NCBI RefSeq assembly: GCF_042677865.1
Contig: NZ_JBHUDD010000050.1
Location: forward strand, 1-64,000
Source: Lutimaribacter salitolerans
Lineage (GTDB): Bacteria > Pseudomonadota > Alphaproteobacteria > Rhodobacterales > Rhodobacteraceae
Direction of reading: 5' to 3'
DNA: 64,000 nt
Below are positions 36,146-44,168 of the stretch, in pieces. Positions within the stretch are counted from its first letter, which is position 1. Every line of letters starts with the position of its first letter. Below the pieces are notes generated by a model. It was not told where the DNA came from. It saw only the letters and a list, made by a program, of their open reading frames with translations, and ran no database searches. Both the position numbers and the translations under genes were made by a program.

Positions 36146-36155
36146 GAGGGCGGGA

Positions 36156-36206
36156 GCGAGGGGCCAGACCCTCGCGCTTCCCGGGATATTTGTCGAGAGA
36201 GGAAAC
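36156..36206. repeat. Intergenic dispersed repeat, copy B (between coxL and coxM)
   Basis: A seven-bp stem, GCGAGGG/CCCTCGC (36156-36162 with 36169-36175), is followed by CCCGGGATATTT and GAGAGAGGAAAC. The tail is almost identical to copies A and C. It occupies the coxL-coxM gap. Confidence 0.7.
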
Positions 36207-36242
36207 CCGAAGGGTGTTCCTTTCAGGAAAGAGGGAAACGGA

Positions 36243-37034
36243 ATGTACGCATTCGAATTTGAGAAACCGACCAGCATCGCGGATGCGGTTGCGGCGATGA
36301 AGGATGAGGACGCGCTGGCGCTGGGGGGCGGGCAGACCCTGATCCCCACGCTGAAACAGCGGCTGGCCAGCCCCAGCAAACTGGTCAGCCTGACCGGGAT
36401 TTCCGAGATGGTCGGTGTTTGCCGGGCCGATGACGGGGCGATCTGCATCGGCGGGGCGACACCGCATGCGCGCGTGGCGGACGAGGTGGCGGCGGATTAC
36501 CCGGCGCTGGCCGAACTGGCCGCGCATATCGGGGATCCGGCGGTGCGCAATCGCGGCACGATCGGCGGCAGCATCGCCAACAACGACCCGGCGGCCTGCT
36601 ATCCGGCGGCGGCCCTGGGGTCCGGGGCCACCATCGTGACCAACGCGCGCGAGATCGCGGCGGATGATTTCTTTCAGGGGATGTTTACCACTGCGCTTGA
36701 AGAGGGCGAGATCGTGACCGAGGTGCGCTTTCCAGTGCCGGAAAAGGCAGCCTACATGAAGTTCGAACAGCCCGCCTCGCGCTTTGCGCTGGTGGGGGTG
36801 TTTGTTGCGAAATACGCCGATGGCGTGCGTGTGGCGGTCACAGGCGCGTCCGAAGAGGGCGTGTTCCGCTGGACAGAGGCCGAGGCGGCGCTGTCGTCCG
36901 ATTTTAGCGCCGGCGCGCTGGACGGGCTGAGCCTGCCTGCCGATGGCATGATGAGCGACCTGCACGGATCGGGCGCCTATCGCGCGCATCTGGTGGCGGT
37001 AATGGCCAAGCGCGGCGTCGCTGCGGCACACTGA
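36243..37034 (+). CDS. coxM: CO dehydrogenase-like FAD-binding medium subunit
   Basis: A 263-residue FAD subunit. The two FAD motifs are LGGGQTLIPTLKQRL (residues 25-39; family pattern aGGxSLxP) and IGGSIANNDPAACYPAA (about residue 112; family pattern TiGGxlaxxdP). The protein is slightly shorter than the form I CoxM of about 288 residues. It receives electrons from CoxS. The gene is the last of the cluster, followed by a strong terminator. Ribosome site: GAGGGAAACGG before ATG. Confidence 0.92.
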   Translation: MYAFEFEKPTSIADAVAAMKDEDALALGGGQTLIPTLKQRLASPSKLVSLTGISEMVGVCRADDGAICIGGATPHARVADEVAADYPALAELAAHIGDPAVRNRGTIGGSIANNDPAACYPAAALGSGATIVTNAREIAADDFFQGMFTTALEEGEIVTEVRFPVPEKAAYMKFEQPASRFALVGVFVAKYADGVRVAVTGASEEGVFRWTEAEAALSSDFSAGALDGLSLPADGMMSDLHGSGAYRAHLVAVMAKRGVAAAH

Positions 37035-37049
37035 TCCTGTCCATGTTTT

Positions 37050-37081
37050 AAAAGGCCCCGGCGGATTGCCCGGGGCCTTTT
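37050..37081 (+). terminator. Rho-independent terminator after coxM
   Basis: A perfect 12-bp stem, AAAAGGCCCCGG/CCGGGGCCTTTT, with an eight-base loop. It ends in TTTT 16 bases after the coxM stop, closing the cox-like cluster. The A-run on the left makes it partly bidirectional, so it may also serve the convergent methyltransferase gene. Confidence 0.85.
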
Positions 37082-37109
37082 GCGTTTGGGGTCAGGTTGC
37101 GTTTTAATT

Positions 37110-37718
37110 TCAGACGGGTTTGCGGGCAATGAAATCGATCAGCGCTGACAGGCCGGAATGGCCGCGACCCTCTTGCACATCGCGTTCGTATTCGCGCGCC
37201 TCGATCACCTCCCAGCCGGGAAAGTGGTCGCGCAGCAGGGCGGTGGTATACAGGTTTTCGACGAAGGGCGGACCGCCGGTGCCGTGGTCAAGCTGCTTGG
37301 GCGTGTAGCCGTGCAGCAGCATCAGCCCGCCGGGGCGCAGGCACCGCGCCATGCCATCGAACATCGCGGCGCGCGCCTCTGGCCCGGTGAACTGGATGAA
37401 GATGCCCGCCACCATGTCGAACGGCGTCGTTGCAAACGCATCGGGCCAGTCATCGGTCAGCAGATCGGCCTGCCGGAAATCCACCGTCACGCCGCGCTGC
37501 TCTGCCAGCCGGCGCGCCTTGGCGATGGCGGAGGGCGCATAGTCCACCGCCGTCACGTCCAGGCCGCATTCCGCCATGAAGACCGAATTGCGCCCCTCGC
37601 CATCGGCCACCGCAAGCACGGTCCGGCCCGGCGTCAGCAACGCACGATGATCGCGCAGGAATTGCGCGGGTTCGGTGCCGAACACATAGTCGGGGGTGTT
37701 GAACCGCTCTTCCCACAT
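37110..37718 (-). CDS. Class I SAM-dependent methyltransferase
   Basis: A 202-residue small methyltransferase. The SAM loop is VLAVADGEGRNSVFMAE (near residue 35), followed by VDYAPSAIAKARRLA and a C-terminal RPGGLMLLHGYTPKQ. The opening WEERFNTPDYVFGTEP is typical of the TehB-like/thiopurine-like group of small-molecule methyltransferases. The substrate is unknown. The ATG at 37718, with AAAGG eight bases upstream, is preferred to a TTG five codons earlier. It lies just downstream of the infC terminator, on the same strand. Confidence 0.85.
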   Translation of the reverse strand: MWEERFNTPDYVFGTEPAQFLRDHRALLTPGRTVLAVADGEGRNSVFMAECGLDVTAVDYAPSAIAKARRLAEQRGVTVDFRQADLLTDDWPDAFATTPFDMVAGIFIQFTGPEARAAMFDGMARCLRPGGLMLLHGYTPKQLDHGTGGPPFVENLYTTALLRDHFPGWEVIEAREYERDVQEGRGHSGLSALIDFIARKPV

Positions 37719-37739
37719 GACGCTGCCTTTCAAACCAAA

Positions 37740-37760
37740 ACGCCCCGCAGGGCGGGGCGT
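37740..37760 (-). terminator. Terminator after infC
   Basis: A nine-bp stem, ACGCCCCGC/GCGGGGCGT, with a three-base loop. In the minus direction it is followed by TTTTGGTTT. It lies 20 bases after the infC stop. Confidence 0.8.
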
Positions 37761-37779
37761 TGCAAACGTGTCGCAGGGG

Positions 37780-38331
<552 letters not shown>

Positions 38332-38533
38332 GGTCCTTTCGGTAGTTTCATCAGGCTGTTTTGTCGAGGCTGGAAAGTAGCTGTGGCGGCTGCTTACTGC
38401 AAGCGACAATCGGCTGATCCGGGCCGAAAAAAGGGTGTTTTCCCCTTGCACCTTCCGGGTCCTGCGCGCATCTGGCACTTGTACGAGGATCGGCGCGGGT
38501 GCCGAAACGGATATTCTTGAGGGGAAAAACGCG

Positions 38534-39298
38534 ATGAAAAACCTGATCTGGATCGCCCTTGCGGCGGTCGTCGCCGTGGGCGGCTATTTCATCTACACCA
38601 GCCAGACGGCAGACGAGGTCGTCGTGGTCACGGAAGAGGAGACCACCGAAGAGGCCGCGACGCAAGAGGCAGCCGATGACGCGGCCGAAGCTGCGACAGA
38701 AGCAGCAGAGGAAGCCACGCAAGCGGCCGAAGAGGCAACCGAGGCGGCAAGCGACGCCGCGAACGAGGCCGCAGAAGCCACCAGCGAAGCGGCCGAAAAC
38801 GCCGTGGACACTGCCACCGAGGCGGCAGAAGCCGCGGCCGAGCAGGTGCAGGAAGCGGTCGACAGCGCAACGCAGGCCGTGACCGACGCGGCAAACGAGG
38901 CCGCGCAAGCCGCTTCGGACGCGGTGAACGGTGCATCCGATACTGCCGAAAGCGCCGCGGAGGCGACCGAGGATGCGGCCAGCGATGCGGCTGACGCCAC
39001 AGCCGACACCGCGCAGGACGCCGCCGAGGCCGCAGGCGACAGCGTGGAAAGCGCAACGGACACGGCCGAGCAGGCAGGCGATCAGGTCGAGGCAGCCACC
39101 GATCCGTCTGAAACCGCGACGCCGGAGCCGCTGACTGTCGAAGGCTTTGACATGGACCGTGTGGCCGAGATGATCGACAACTCATCGATCGGTGACGCGC
39201 AGAAATCCGCGCTGAAAGCCGCGCTGAACATGGCCCGGGAAAACCCCGCGGCGCTGCGAGCCACGCTGGACACCGTGCGCGAAGCACTGGGGATGTAA
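38534..39298 (+). CDS. Membrane-anchored alanine-rich repeat protein
   Basis: A 254-residue protein. A single N-terminal membrane helix (LIWIALAAVVAVGGYFIYTS) is followed by about 165 residues built almost only of Ala, Glu, Asp, Thr and Ser. Ala pairs recur every three to four residues (EEATEAASDAANEAAEATSEAA and similar), which predicts one very long acidic helix or coiled coil in the periplasm. A short normal domain closes it (MDRVAEMIDNSSIGDAQKSALKAALNMARENP). No family is recognised; some LEA-like and apolipoprotein-like proteins look similar by composition. It is divergent from infC. Confidence 0.8.
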   Translation: MKNLIWIALAAVVAVGGYFIYTSQTADEVVVVTEEETTEEAATQEAADDAAEAATEAAEEATQAAEEATEAASDAANEAAEATSEAAENAVDTATEAAEAAAEQVQEAVDSATQAVTDAANEAAQAASDAVNGASDTAESAAEATEDAASDAADATADTAQDAAEAAGDSVESATDTAEQAGDQVEAATDPSETATPEPLTVEGFDMDRVAEMIDNSSIGDAQKSALKAALNMARENPAALRATLDTVREALGM

Positions 39299-39328
39299 AT
39301 CCTGCGCCGCAGACAAGGCGAGATGAAA

Positions 39329-39361
39329 AAAGGGCCGTGCGGGTGATCCGGGCGGCCCTTT
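39329..39361 (-). terminator. Bidirectional terminator between the Ala-rich gene and fpr
   Basis: A nine-bp stem, AAAGGGCCG/CGGCCCTTT, with a 15-base loop. A run of six A on the left gives the minus-strand gene fpr a good U-tract. In the plus direction the T-run is only TTT, so it works less well for the Ala-rich gene. Confidence 0.75.
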
Positions 39362-39384
39362 GCCTGTGTCAGTCGTGCAGGCGA

Positions 39385-40221
39385 TCAGTCCAGAAACGCC
39401 TTTTCCACCACGTATTGCGCGGGTTTCGAGTTGGCGCCTTCCTCCAGCCCGTAGCCTTCGAGCATCTCCTTGATTTCAAGGTTGAAGGCCAGGTTGCCGC
39501 AGACCATCGCCCGGTCGGTTTCGGGGTTCAGCGGCGCCACGCCCAGATCCTCGAACACCTCGCCCTTGCGCATCAGGTCGGTGATGCGGCCCATCTTGAG
39601 GCTCTCTTCGCGGGTGGTGGTGGGATAATAGCGCAGCTTGTCGGCAAAACCGTCGCCGATCAGTTCGGCCAGCATTTCATCGGTGCGGATATCCTCGATC
39701 AGCTGCGCACCGTATTCCAGTTCACCCACCTCGCGGCAGGTGTGGGTGAGAATGATCTCTTCGTAATCCTCATAAGTTTGCGGATCGCGCAGCAGGCTGG
39801 CAAAGGGGGCAAAGCCGGTGCCGGTGGCAAAGAACCAGATCCGCTTGCCCGGCAACAGGGCGTCATGCACCAGCGTGCCCACGGGTTTTGGGCGCAGGAT
39901 GATCTGATCGCCGGGTTCGATGTGCTGCAGCTTGCTGGTCAGCGGGCCGTCCTGCACCTTGATCGAATAGAACTCCAGCTCGTCATCCCAACTGGGCGAG
40001 GCGATGGAATAGGCGCGCAGCAGCGGCTTGCCGTTGTCGCCCATCAGCCCGATCATCACGAACTCGCCCGACCGAAAGCGCAAGGACGCAGGCCGCGTGC
40101 AGCGAAAGGAAAACAACCGGTCGGTCCAGTGTTTCACCGCTGTCACGGTCTGGGCATCGGGCAGGGTCGGGGTCTTGGCGGCGGGGGCGGCTGCGTCGGT
40201 CACTGTGCTCATCTCGTTCAT
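39385..40221 (-). CDS. fpr: Ferredoxin/flavodoxin-NADP+ reductase
   Basis: A 278-residue FAD enzyme of the bacterial Fpr type. The FAD site is LLRAYSIASPSWDDELEFYSI (RxYS motif), the NADP site is FFATGTGFAPFASLLRDP, and the C-terminal end is QYVVEKAFLD. It shuttles electrons between NADPH and ferredoxin or flavodoxin. Placed after the sulfite reductase genes, it is a likely electron supplier for them. The ATG at 40221 has GGAG eight bases upstream. Confidence 0.94.
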   Translation of the reverse strand: MNEMSTVTDAAAPAAKTPTLPDAQTVTAVKHWTDRLFSFRCTRPASLRFRSGEFVMIGLMGDNGKPLLRAYSIASPSWDDELEFYSIKVQDGPLTSKLQHIEPGDQIILRPKPVGTLVHDALLPGKRIWFFATGTGFAPFASLLRDPQTYEDYEEIILTHTCREVGELEYGAQLIEDIRTDEMLAELIGDGFADKLRYYPTTTREESLKMGRITDLMRKGEVFEDLGVAPLNPETDRAMVCGNLAFNLEIKEMLEGYGLEEGANSKPAQYVVEKAFLD

Positions 40222-40288
40222 TTCGGTTGCTCCGGTGCTAAACCAGTATCAGGGACATAGCTTTGATCCAAATCAGATGGAACCGGGT

Positions 40289-40696
40289 TCAGCCCCTCAA
40301 TCGTGCCTGATAATTGTTAGCATGCCAACAATTTCTTGCCAGCCATTGCGGCTCGGTCAGGCGCGCGGCCAGATCGGATGAGATTTCAACCTCGTCAAAG
40401 CCCGCGCGCCGCGCCATGGCGTATTGATCGGGCAGAACATGCCCCTGCGCGCGCAGCCGGCCGCCATAGCCCATCAGCCGCAGCCGCCGCGCCAGCGTAA
40501 ACCCGCGCCCGTCGGCAAAGCTGCCGAAGGGGATGCGGATCATCCGCAGGGTGGGCAGCAGGGCACGCAGATGCGCAGGATCGGCATCGGCGGGCAGATC
40601 CACGGCGCTGTGTTCCGCGGTGACCTCGGCCAGAGGGGTGATCCGCCCGGTCCAGTCATCGGGGGCGAATCCGGTGTCGGTGACGATCACGGTCAT
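40289..40696 (-). CDS. DUF934 protein of the sulfate-assimilation operon
   Basis: A 135-residue DUF934 protein with the family pattern IRIPFGSFADGRGFTLARRLRLMGYGGRLRAQGHVLPDQY and EPQWLARNCWHANNYQARLRG at the end. Members occur almost only beside assimilatory sulfite and APS reductase genes, but their role is not known. It starts two bases after the cysH stop. The long ORF upstream of this start is out of frame with cysH and is a shadow. Confidence 0.85.
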   Translation of the reverse strand: MTVIVTDTGFAPDDWTGRITPLAEVTAEHSAVDLPADADPAHLRALLPTLRMIRIPFGSFADGRGFTLARRLRLMGYGGRLRAQGHVLPDQYAMARRAGFDEVEISSDLAARLTEPQWLARNCWHANNYQARLRG

Positions 40697-40698
40697 GG

Positions 40699-41436
40699 TT
40701 ACGCTCCTTGCCGGGTGACCCGGCCATTGGTGATGTGAATGCCGCATTCCACCTTGTCCTGTCCGCGCCAGCGCCCGGCGCGCGGGTCTTCGCCGGGGGC
40801 GACGGGGCTGGTGCAGGGCTTGCAGCCGATCGAAGGATAGCCGCGCGACACCAGAGGATGCGCGGGCAGGCGGTTGTTGATGCGGTAATCGCGGATGTTC
40901 TCGGGCGTCCAATGGGCCAGCGGGTTGACCTTGATCCGGCCCGGGCCATCCGCCTCGAAATGCTCCAGCGCCTCGCGCGTGCCGGCCTGAAACCGCTTGC
41001 GCCCGGTGATCCAGGCGTCAAAGCCGTCCAATCCCTTTGCCAGCGGTGCCGTCTTGCGCAGGGCGCAGCAGGCATCGGGGTCGCGCAGATGCAGCGCGCC
41101 GTATGGGTCTTGGGCGGCCACCTTGTCAGGCTCGGCGCGGATGATGCGCAGGTCGCGCAGGTCCAGCCGCCGGGCCAGATCGCGCTGATACTCCAGCGTT
41201 TCGGGAAACAGCAATTGCGTGTCGACAAAGATCACCGGCACGCGGTTGTCCAGCCGCGCCAGCATATGCAACAGGACCACGCTCTCGGCCCCGAACGAGC
41301 TGACCAGCGCGATCCGGCCCACCGTGGGGTCGGCCAGCGCATGACGCAGCACGGCGATGCCCGCGTGGTGGCGATAGCGCGCGTTCAGCGCCACCGCCCG
41401 CGTCGCCGCGTCGGGCAAGGGGGATTCGAAGGGCAT
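40699..41436 (-). CDS. cysH: Assimilatory adenylylsulfate (APS) reductase
   Basis: A 245-residue CysH-type reductase. Cys123-Cys124 (DACCALRKTAPL) and C205-x2-C208 (GCKPCT) are the four ligands of a [4Fe-4S] cluster, which marks APS rather than PAPS as substrate. The catalytic cysteine is C231 in VECGIHIT. The N-terminal PP-loop-like part has LVSSFGAESVVLLHML. It reduces activated sulfate to sulfite. AGGAG lies seven bases before the start, and it follows cysI by 12 bases. Confidence 0.93.
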   Translation of the reverse strand: MPFESPLPDAATRAVALNARYRHHAGIAVLRHALADPTVGRIALVSSFGAESVVLLHMLARLDNRVPVIFVDTQLLFPETLEYQRDLARRLDLRDLRIIRAEPDKVAAQDPYGALHLRDPDACCALRKTAPLAKGLDGFDAWITGRKRFQAGTREALEHFEADGPGRIKVNPLAHWTPENIRDYRINNRLPAHPLVSRGYPSIGCKPCTSPVAPGEDPRAGRWRGQDKVECGIHITNGRVTRQGA

Positions 41437-41448
41437 GGCTGGCTCCTG

Positions 41449-43116
41449 TCAGGCGGCGTCGGCGCGCCGGTCGGCGGGATACAGCGCGGCCTTGAACGGC
41501 TCGGCCCCCAATCGGCGGTAGGCCTGCAGAAACGTCTCTCCCTCGTGGTGACGCAGCCGCAGGTAGGCGCGCAGCACCCGGTCGATGGCGGGAATCAGCG
41601 CCTCGGCGGCAAAGCCCGGCCCCATCCGGTCGCCCAGCGTGGCATCCTGCGTGCCGTCGCCGCCAAGTGTGATCTGATAGTTTTCCACGCCCGCGCGATC
41701 CAGCCCAAGGATACCGATATGGCCGACATGATGATGGCCGCAGGCATTGATGCAGCCGGAAATCTTGATCTTGAGCGGGCCAATCGCATGCTCAAGCTTC
41801 ATCTCGTCCACATGCTGCGCGATCTCTTGCGCGATGGGGATCGAGCGCGCGGTGGCCAGCGCGCAGTAATCCATGCCGGGGCAGGCGATGATATCCGAGG
41901 CCAGCCCGATGTTCGCCGTCGCCAGCCCATGCGCGCGCAGGGCCTTGTAGACGGCGGGCAGGTCGGCGCGGGCGACATGAGGCAGGATGACATTCTGTTC
42001 GTGGCTGATGCGCAACTCGTCATAACCAAAGCGTTCGGCCAGATCGGCCATGGCGCGCATCTGCGCATCGGTGGCATCGCCCGGCGTGGCACCATGCGCC
42101 TTGAGGCTGATCGACACGATGGCATGATCGTCGCGGATATGCGCGGTCAGGTTCGTGTCGGCCCAGGACCGGAAGGCCGGGTTGGTTTCATAGGCCGCAT
42201 CAAACACTTGGCGGTCCTTGCTGACAAACGCAGGCGGCGCGAACTGCGCCTCGATCCCGGCCAGAATCTGCTGATCCACGCCCGAGAAGTGGGGCCGCAG
42301 CTCGGCAAAGCGCGCGTTCACCAGATCGCGGAAAGTGTCGATGCCGTTTTCCTGCACGGTGATCTTGATCCGCGCCTTGTACTTGTTGTCGCGGCGGCCC
42401 AGCAGGTTGTAGGTGCTCACGATCGCCTCGAGATAAGGTAAAAGATCAGCCTTGGGCAGGAAGTCATTGATAACCTGTCCGATAATGGGCGTGCGTCCCA
42501 AACCTCCACCGACAATCACCTCGAACCCATGTTCGCCGTTCCGCGCGACCATCCGCAGGCCGATGTCATGGGCGCGTGTCACGGCACGGTCGTTGGGGCT
42601 GCCGGTGATGGCGATCTTGAACTTGCGCGGCAGGAACTGGAACTCGGGGTGATCGGTCGACCATTGCCGGATCAGTTCGGCCACCGGGCGGGGGTCGGCG
42701 ATCTCGTCCGCGGCGGCCCCGGCGAAATGATCGGCTGTGACGTTGCGGATGGTGTTGCCGCTGGTCTGGATCGCATGCAGCCCGACGGTCTCCAGCGCAT
42801 CCAGCATGTCGGGAATATCGCGCAGCGCGGGCCAGTTGTACTGGATGTTCTGGCGGGTGGTGAAATGGCCATAGCCCTTGTCCCACCGCTGGGCCAGATC
42901 GGCCAGCACGCGCATCTGCGCGCTGTTCAGCGTGCCATAGGGGATCGCCACGCGCAGCATGTAGGCGTGCAGTTGCAGATACACCCCGTTCATCAGGCGC
43001 AGCGGCTTGAACTCATCCTCGGTCAGGGTGCCGTCCAGCCGTCGGGCGACCTGCGCGCGGAACTGCGCGTTGCGGCTGGCCAGAAAATCGCGGTCGAATT
43101 CGGTGTAGCGATACAT
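41449..43116 (-). CDS. cysI: Assimilatory sulfite reductase hemoprotein (CysI-like)
   Basis: A 555-residue siroheme enzyme with duplicated ferredoxin-like halves. The cluster and heme ligands are CPGMDYCALATARS (C-x5-C) and SGCINACGHHHVGHIG (C-x3-C). It reduces sulfite to sulfide with six electrons, probably delivered by ferredoxin/flavodoxin or Fpr. The ATG at 43116 overlaps the DUF2849 stop as TGATG and has GAGG seven bases upstream. The siroheme synthase gene often found with this operon is not in the window. Confidence 0.93.
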   Translation of the reverse strand: MYRYTEFDRDFLASRNAQFRAQVARRLDGTLTEDEFKPLRLMNGVYLQLHAYMLRVAIPYGTLNSAQMRVLADLAQRWDKGYGHFTTRQNIQYNWPALRDIPDMLDALETVGLHAIQTSGNTIRNVTADHFAGAAADEIADPRPVAELIRQWSTDHPEFQFLPRKFKIAITGSPNDRAVTRAHDIGLRMVARNGEHGFEVIVGGGLGRTPIIGQVINDFLPKADLLPYLEAIVSTYNLLGRRDNKYKARIKITVQENGIDTFRDLVNARFAELRPHFSGVDQQILAGIEAQFAPPAFVSKDRQVFDAAYETNPAFRSWADTNLTAHIRDDHAIVSISLKAHGATPGDATDAQMRAMADLAERFGYDELRISHEQNVILPHVARADLPAVYKALRAHGLATANIGLASDIIACPGMDYCALATARSIPIAQEIAQHVDEMKLEHAIGPLKIKISGCINACGHHHVGHIGILGLDRAGVENYQITLGGDGTQDATLGDRMGPGFAAEALIPAIDRVLRAYLRLRHHEGETFLQAYRRLGAEPFKAALYPADRRADAA

Positions 43117-43415
43117 CAAAGCACCTCTTGCTTGCCATGGGGATAGTTCGAGGGCCCGTTGGCGCGAAACGCCTCGCGGAAATGGGTGGGCTGTGGGCCG
43201 TCCGGCGTGTCGCGCATGTCGGCCAGATACACCCCGGTGACGCGCGTCACCTGCGCGTCGGCGTCCAGCAGGCGGATCTGGGCATGCGCCTCGTCGATCA
43301 GCACCTCGGCCTCGGCCAGATCGCCGGACCAGCGGTCATCTGCGGTCAGATAGACCACATGACCCAGCAGCAGGTCGTTGGCGGTGACAACCTTAGGCGT
43401 GAAAGAGCGTGGCAT
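43116..43415 (-). CDS. DUF2849 protein, first gene of the sulfate-assimilation operon
   Basis: A 99-residue protein with the DUF2849 pattern VVTANDLLLGHVVYLTADDRWSGDLAEAEVL and VTGVYLADMRDTPDGPQPTHFREAFRANGPSNYP. The family is tied to the cysI region in alphaproteobacteria, with no known activity. The ATG at 43415 has GAGG at proper spacing; an upstream GTG overlaps that site and is unlikely. It is coupled to cysI. Confidence 0.85.
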   Translation of the reverse strand: MPRSFTPKVVTANDLLLGHVVYLTADDRWSGDLAEAEVLIDEAHAQIRLLDADAQVTRVTGVYLADMRDTPDGPQPTHFREAFRANGPSNYPHGKQEVL

Positions 43416-43454
43416 CGGCACCTCAGTGATTGCGGTTTCATTGCCTTGAGTATA

Positions 43455-43508
43455 GGAAATTGTTCCAGTGATGCGCCAGACGGCGCAGTGAATAAGGAAC
43501 GTTGTTTC
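43455..43508. promoter_or_regulatory. Symmetric operator candidate between the cys operon and the Lrp-type gene
   Basis: Two similar 12-13-base sites, GGAAATTGTTCC (43455-43466) and GGAACGTTGTTTC (43496-43508), flank a 16-base palindrome, TGCGCC-AGAC-GGCGCA (43472-43487). The two outer sites are 41 bases apart, about four helical turns. The layout suits a wrapping Lrp/AsnC octamer acting on both divergent genes. No binding data exist for it. Confidence 0.45.
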
Positions 43509-43559
43509 GCAAGGGCAGCTTCAGCCTGACAGCGTTCCATCAAGATGGAGAACTTAGAA

Positions 43560-44021
43560 ATGGCTGTTCGGCTGGATGACACAGACAGGAAAATCCTGCG
43601 CGCGCTGCAACAGGATGCAGGCCAGTCGCTGGATGAAATCGCGCGTCAGGTCGGTTCCAGCAAGACCCCGGTGTGGAACCGGATTCGCAAGATGCGCGAG
43701 GCCGGGGTGATGGGGCCGCAGACGGTCGTGCTGGACCCTGAAAAGCTGGGGTTCGACGCCTGTTTCTTCGTGCTGATCCGCACGTCCGAGCACGAGGCCG
43801 AATGGCAGGCGGCGTTCCTGCACGCGTTGCAAAACCGCCCCGAGGTGCAAGAGGCGCACCGGCTGGCAGGCGATATCGATTATATCCTCAAGGTGCGGGT
43901 GGCCAACGCGCGGGCCTATGACGCCTTTTACCAGGCGCTGATTTCCGAGGTGAAGGTGCATAACGTCACCGCCCTGCTGTCGATGGAAGAGATCAAGTCG
44001 ACCACCGCCCTGCCGGTCTGA
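43560..44021 (+). CDS. Lrp/AsnC family transcriptional regulator
   Basis: A 153-residue regulator. The N-terminal winged helix-turn-helix reads MAVRLDDTDRKILRALQQDAGQSLDEIARQVGSSKTPVWNRIRKM. A C-terminal ligand-binding RAM domain reads FVLIRTSEHEAEWQAAFLHALQNRPEVQEAHRLAGDIDYILKV. The start at 43560 fits the family and has GGAG nine bases upstream; an ATG at 43545 is possible. Being divergent from the cys operon, it probably controls sulfur assimilation or a related amino acid response. Confidence 0.92.
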   Translation: MAVRLDDTDRKILRALQQDAGQSLDEIARQVGSSKTPVWNRIRKMREAGVMGPQTVVLDPEKLGFDACFFVLIRTSEHEAEWQAAFLHALQNRPEVQEAHRLAGDIDYILKVRVANARAYDAFYQALISEVKVHNVTALLSMEEIKSTTALPV

Positions 44022-44168
44022 GGGCGTTTGATCCAAATGTGCGCTTCCGCGCGCTTGTAGTCAACGGGTTGAGAGGCGCCATGCCGTTTCATGCCTTGCG
44101 GTGACTGGGTGCGCCGAACCCTATGTACGCTCTGGCCAAGGCCTGCGGGGCGGTAGTATGACTTGAGG

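Noticed and set aside
38628..39287. Long Arg/Pro/Leu-rich ORFs opposite the Ala-rich gene
   Set aside because: They are the antisense of a low-complexity GC-rich coding sequence; composition is typical of shadow frames.
40289..40912. Long form of the DUF934 gene beginning inside cysH
   Set aside because: The extra 72 residues are out of frame with cysH and low in quality; the ATG at 40696 gives the family N-terminus.
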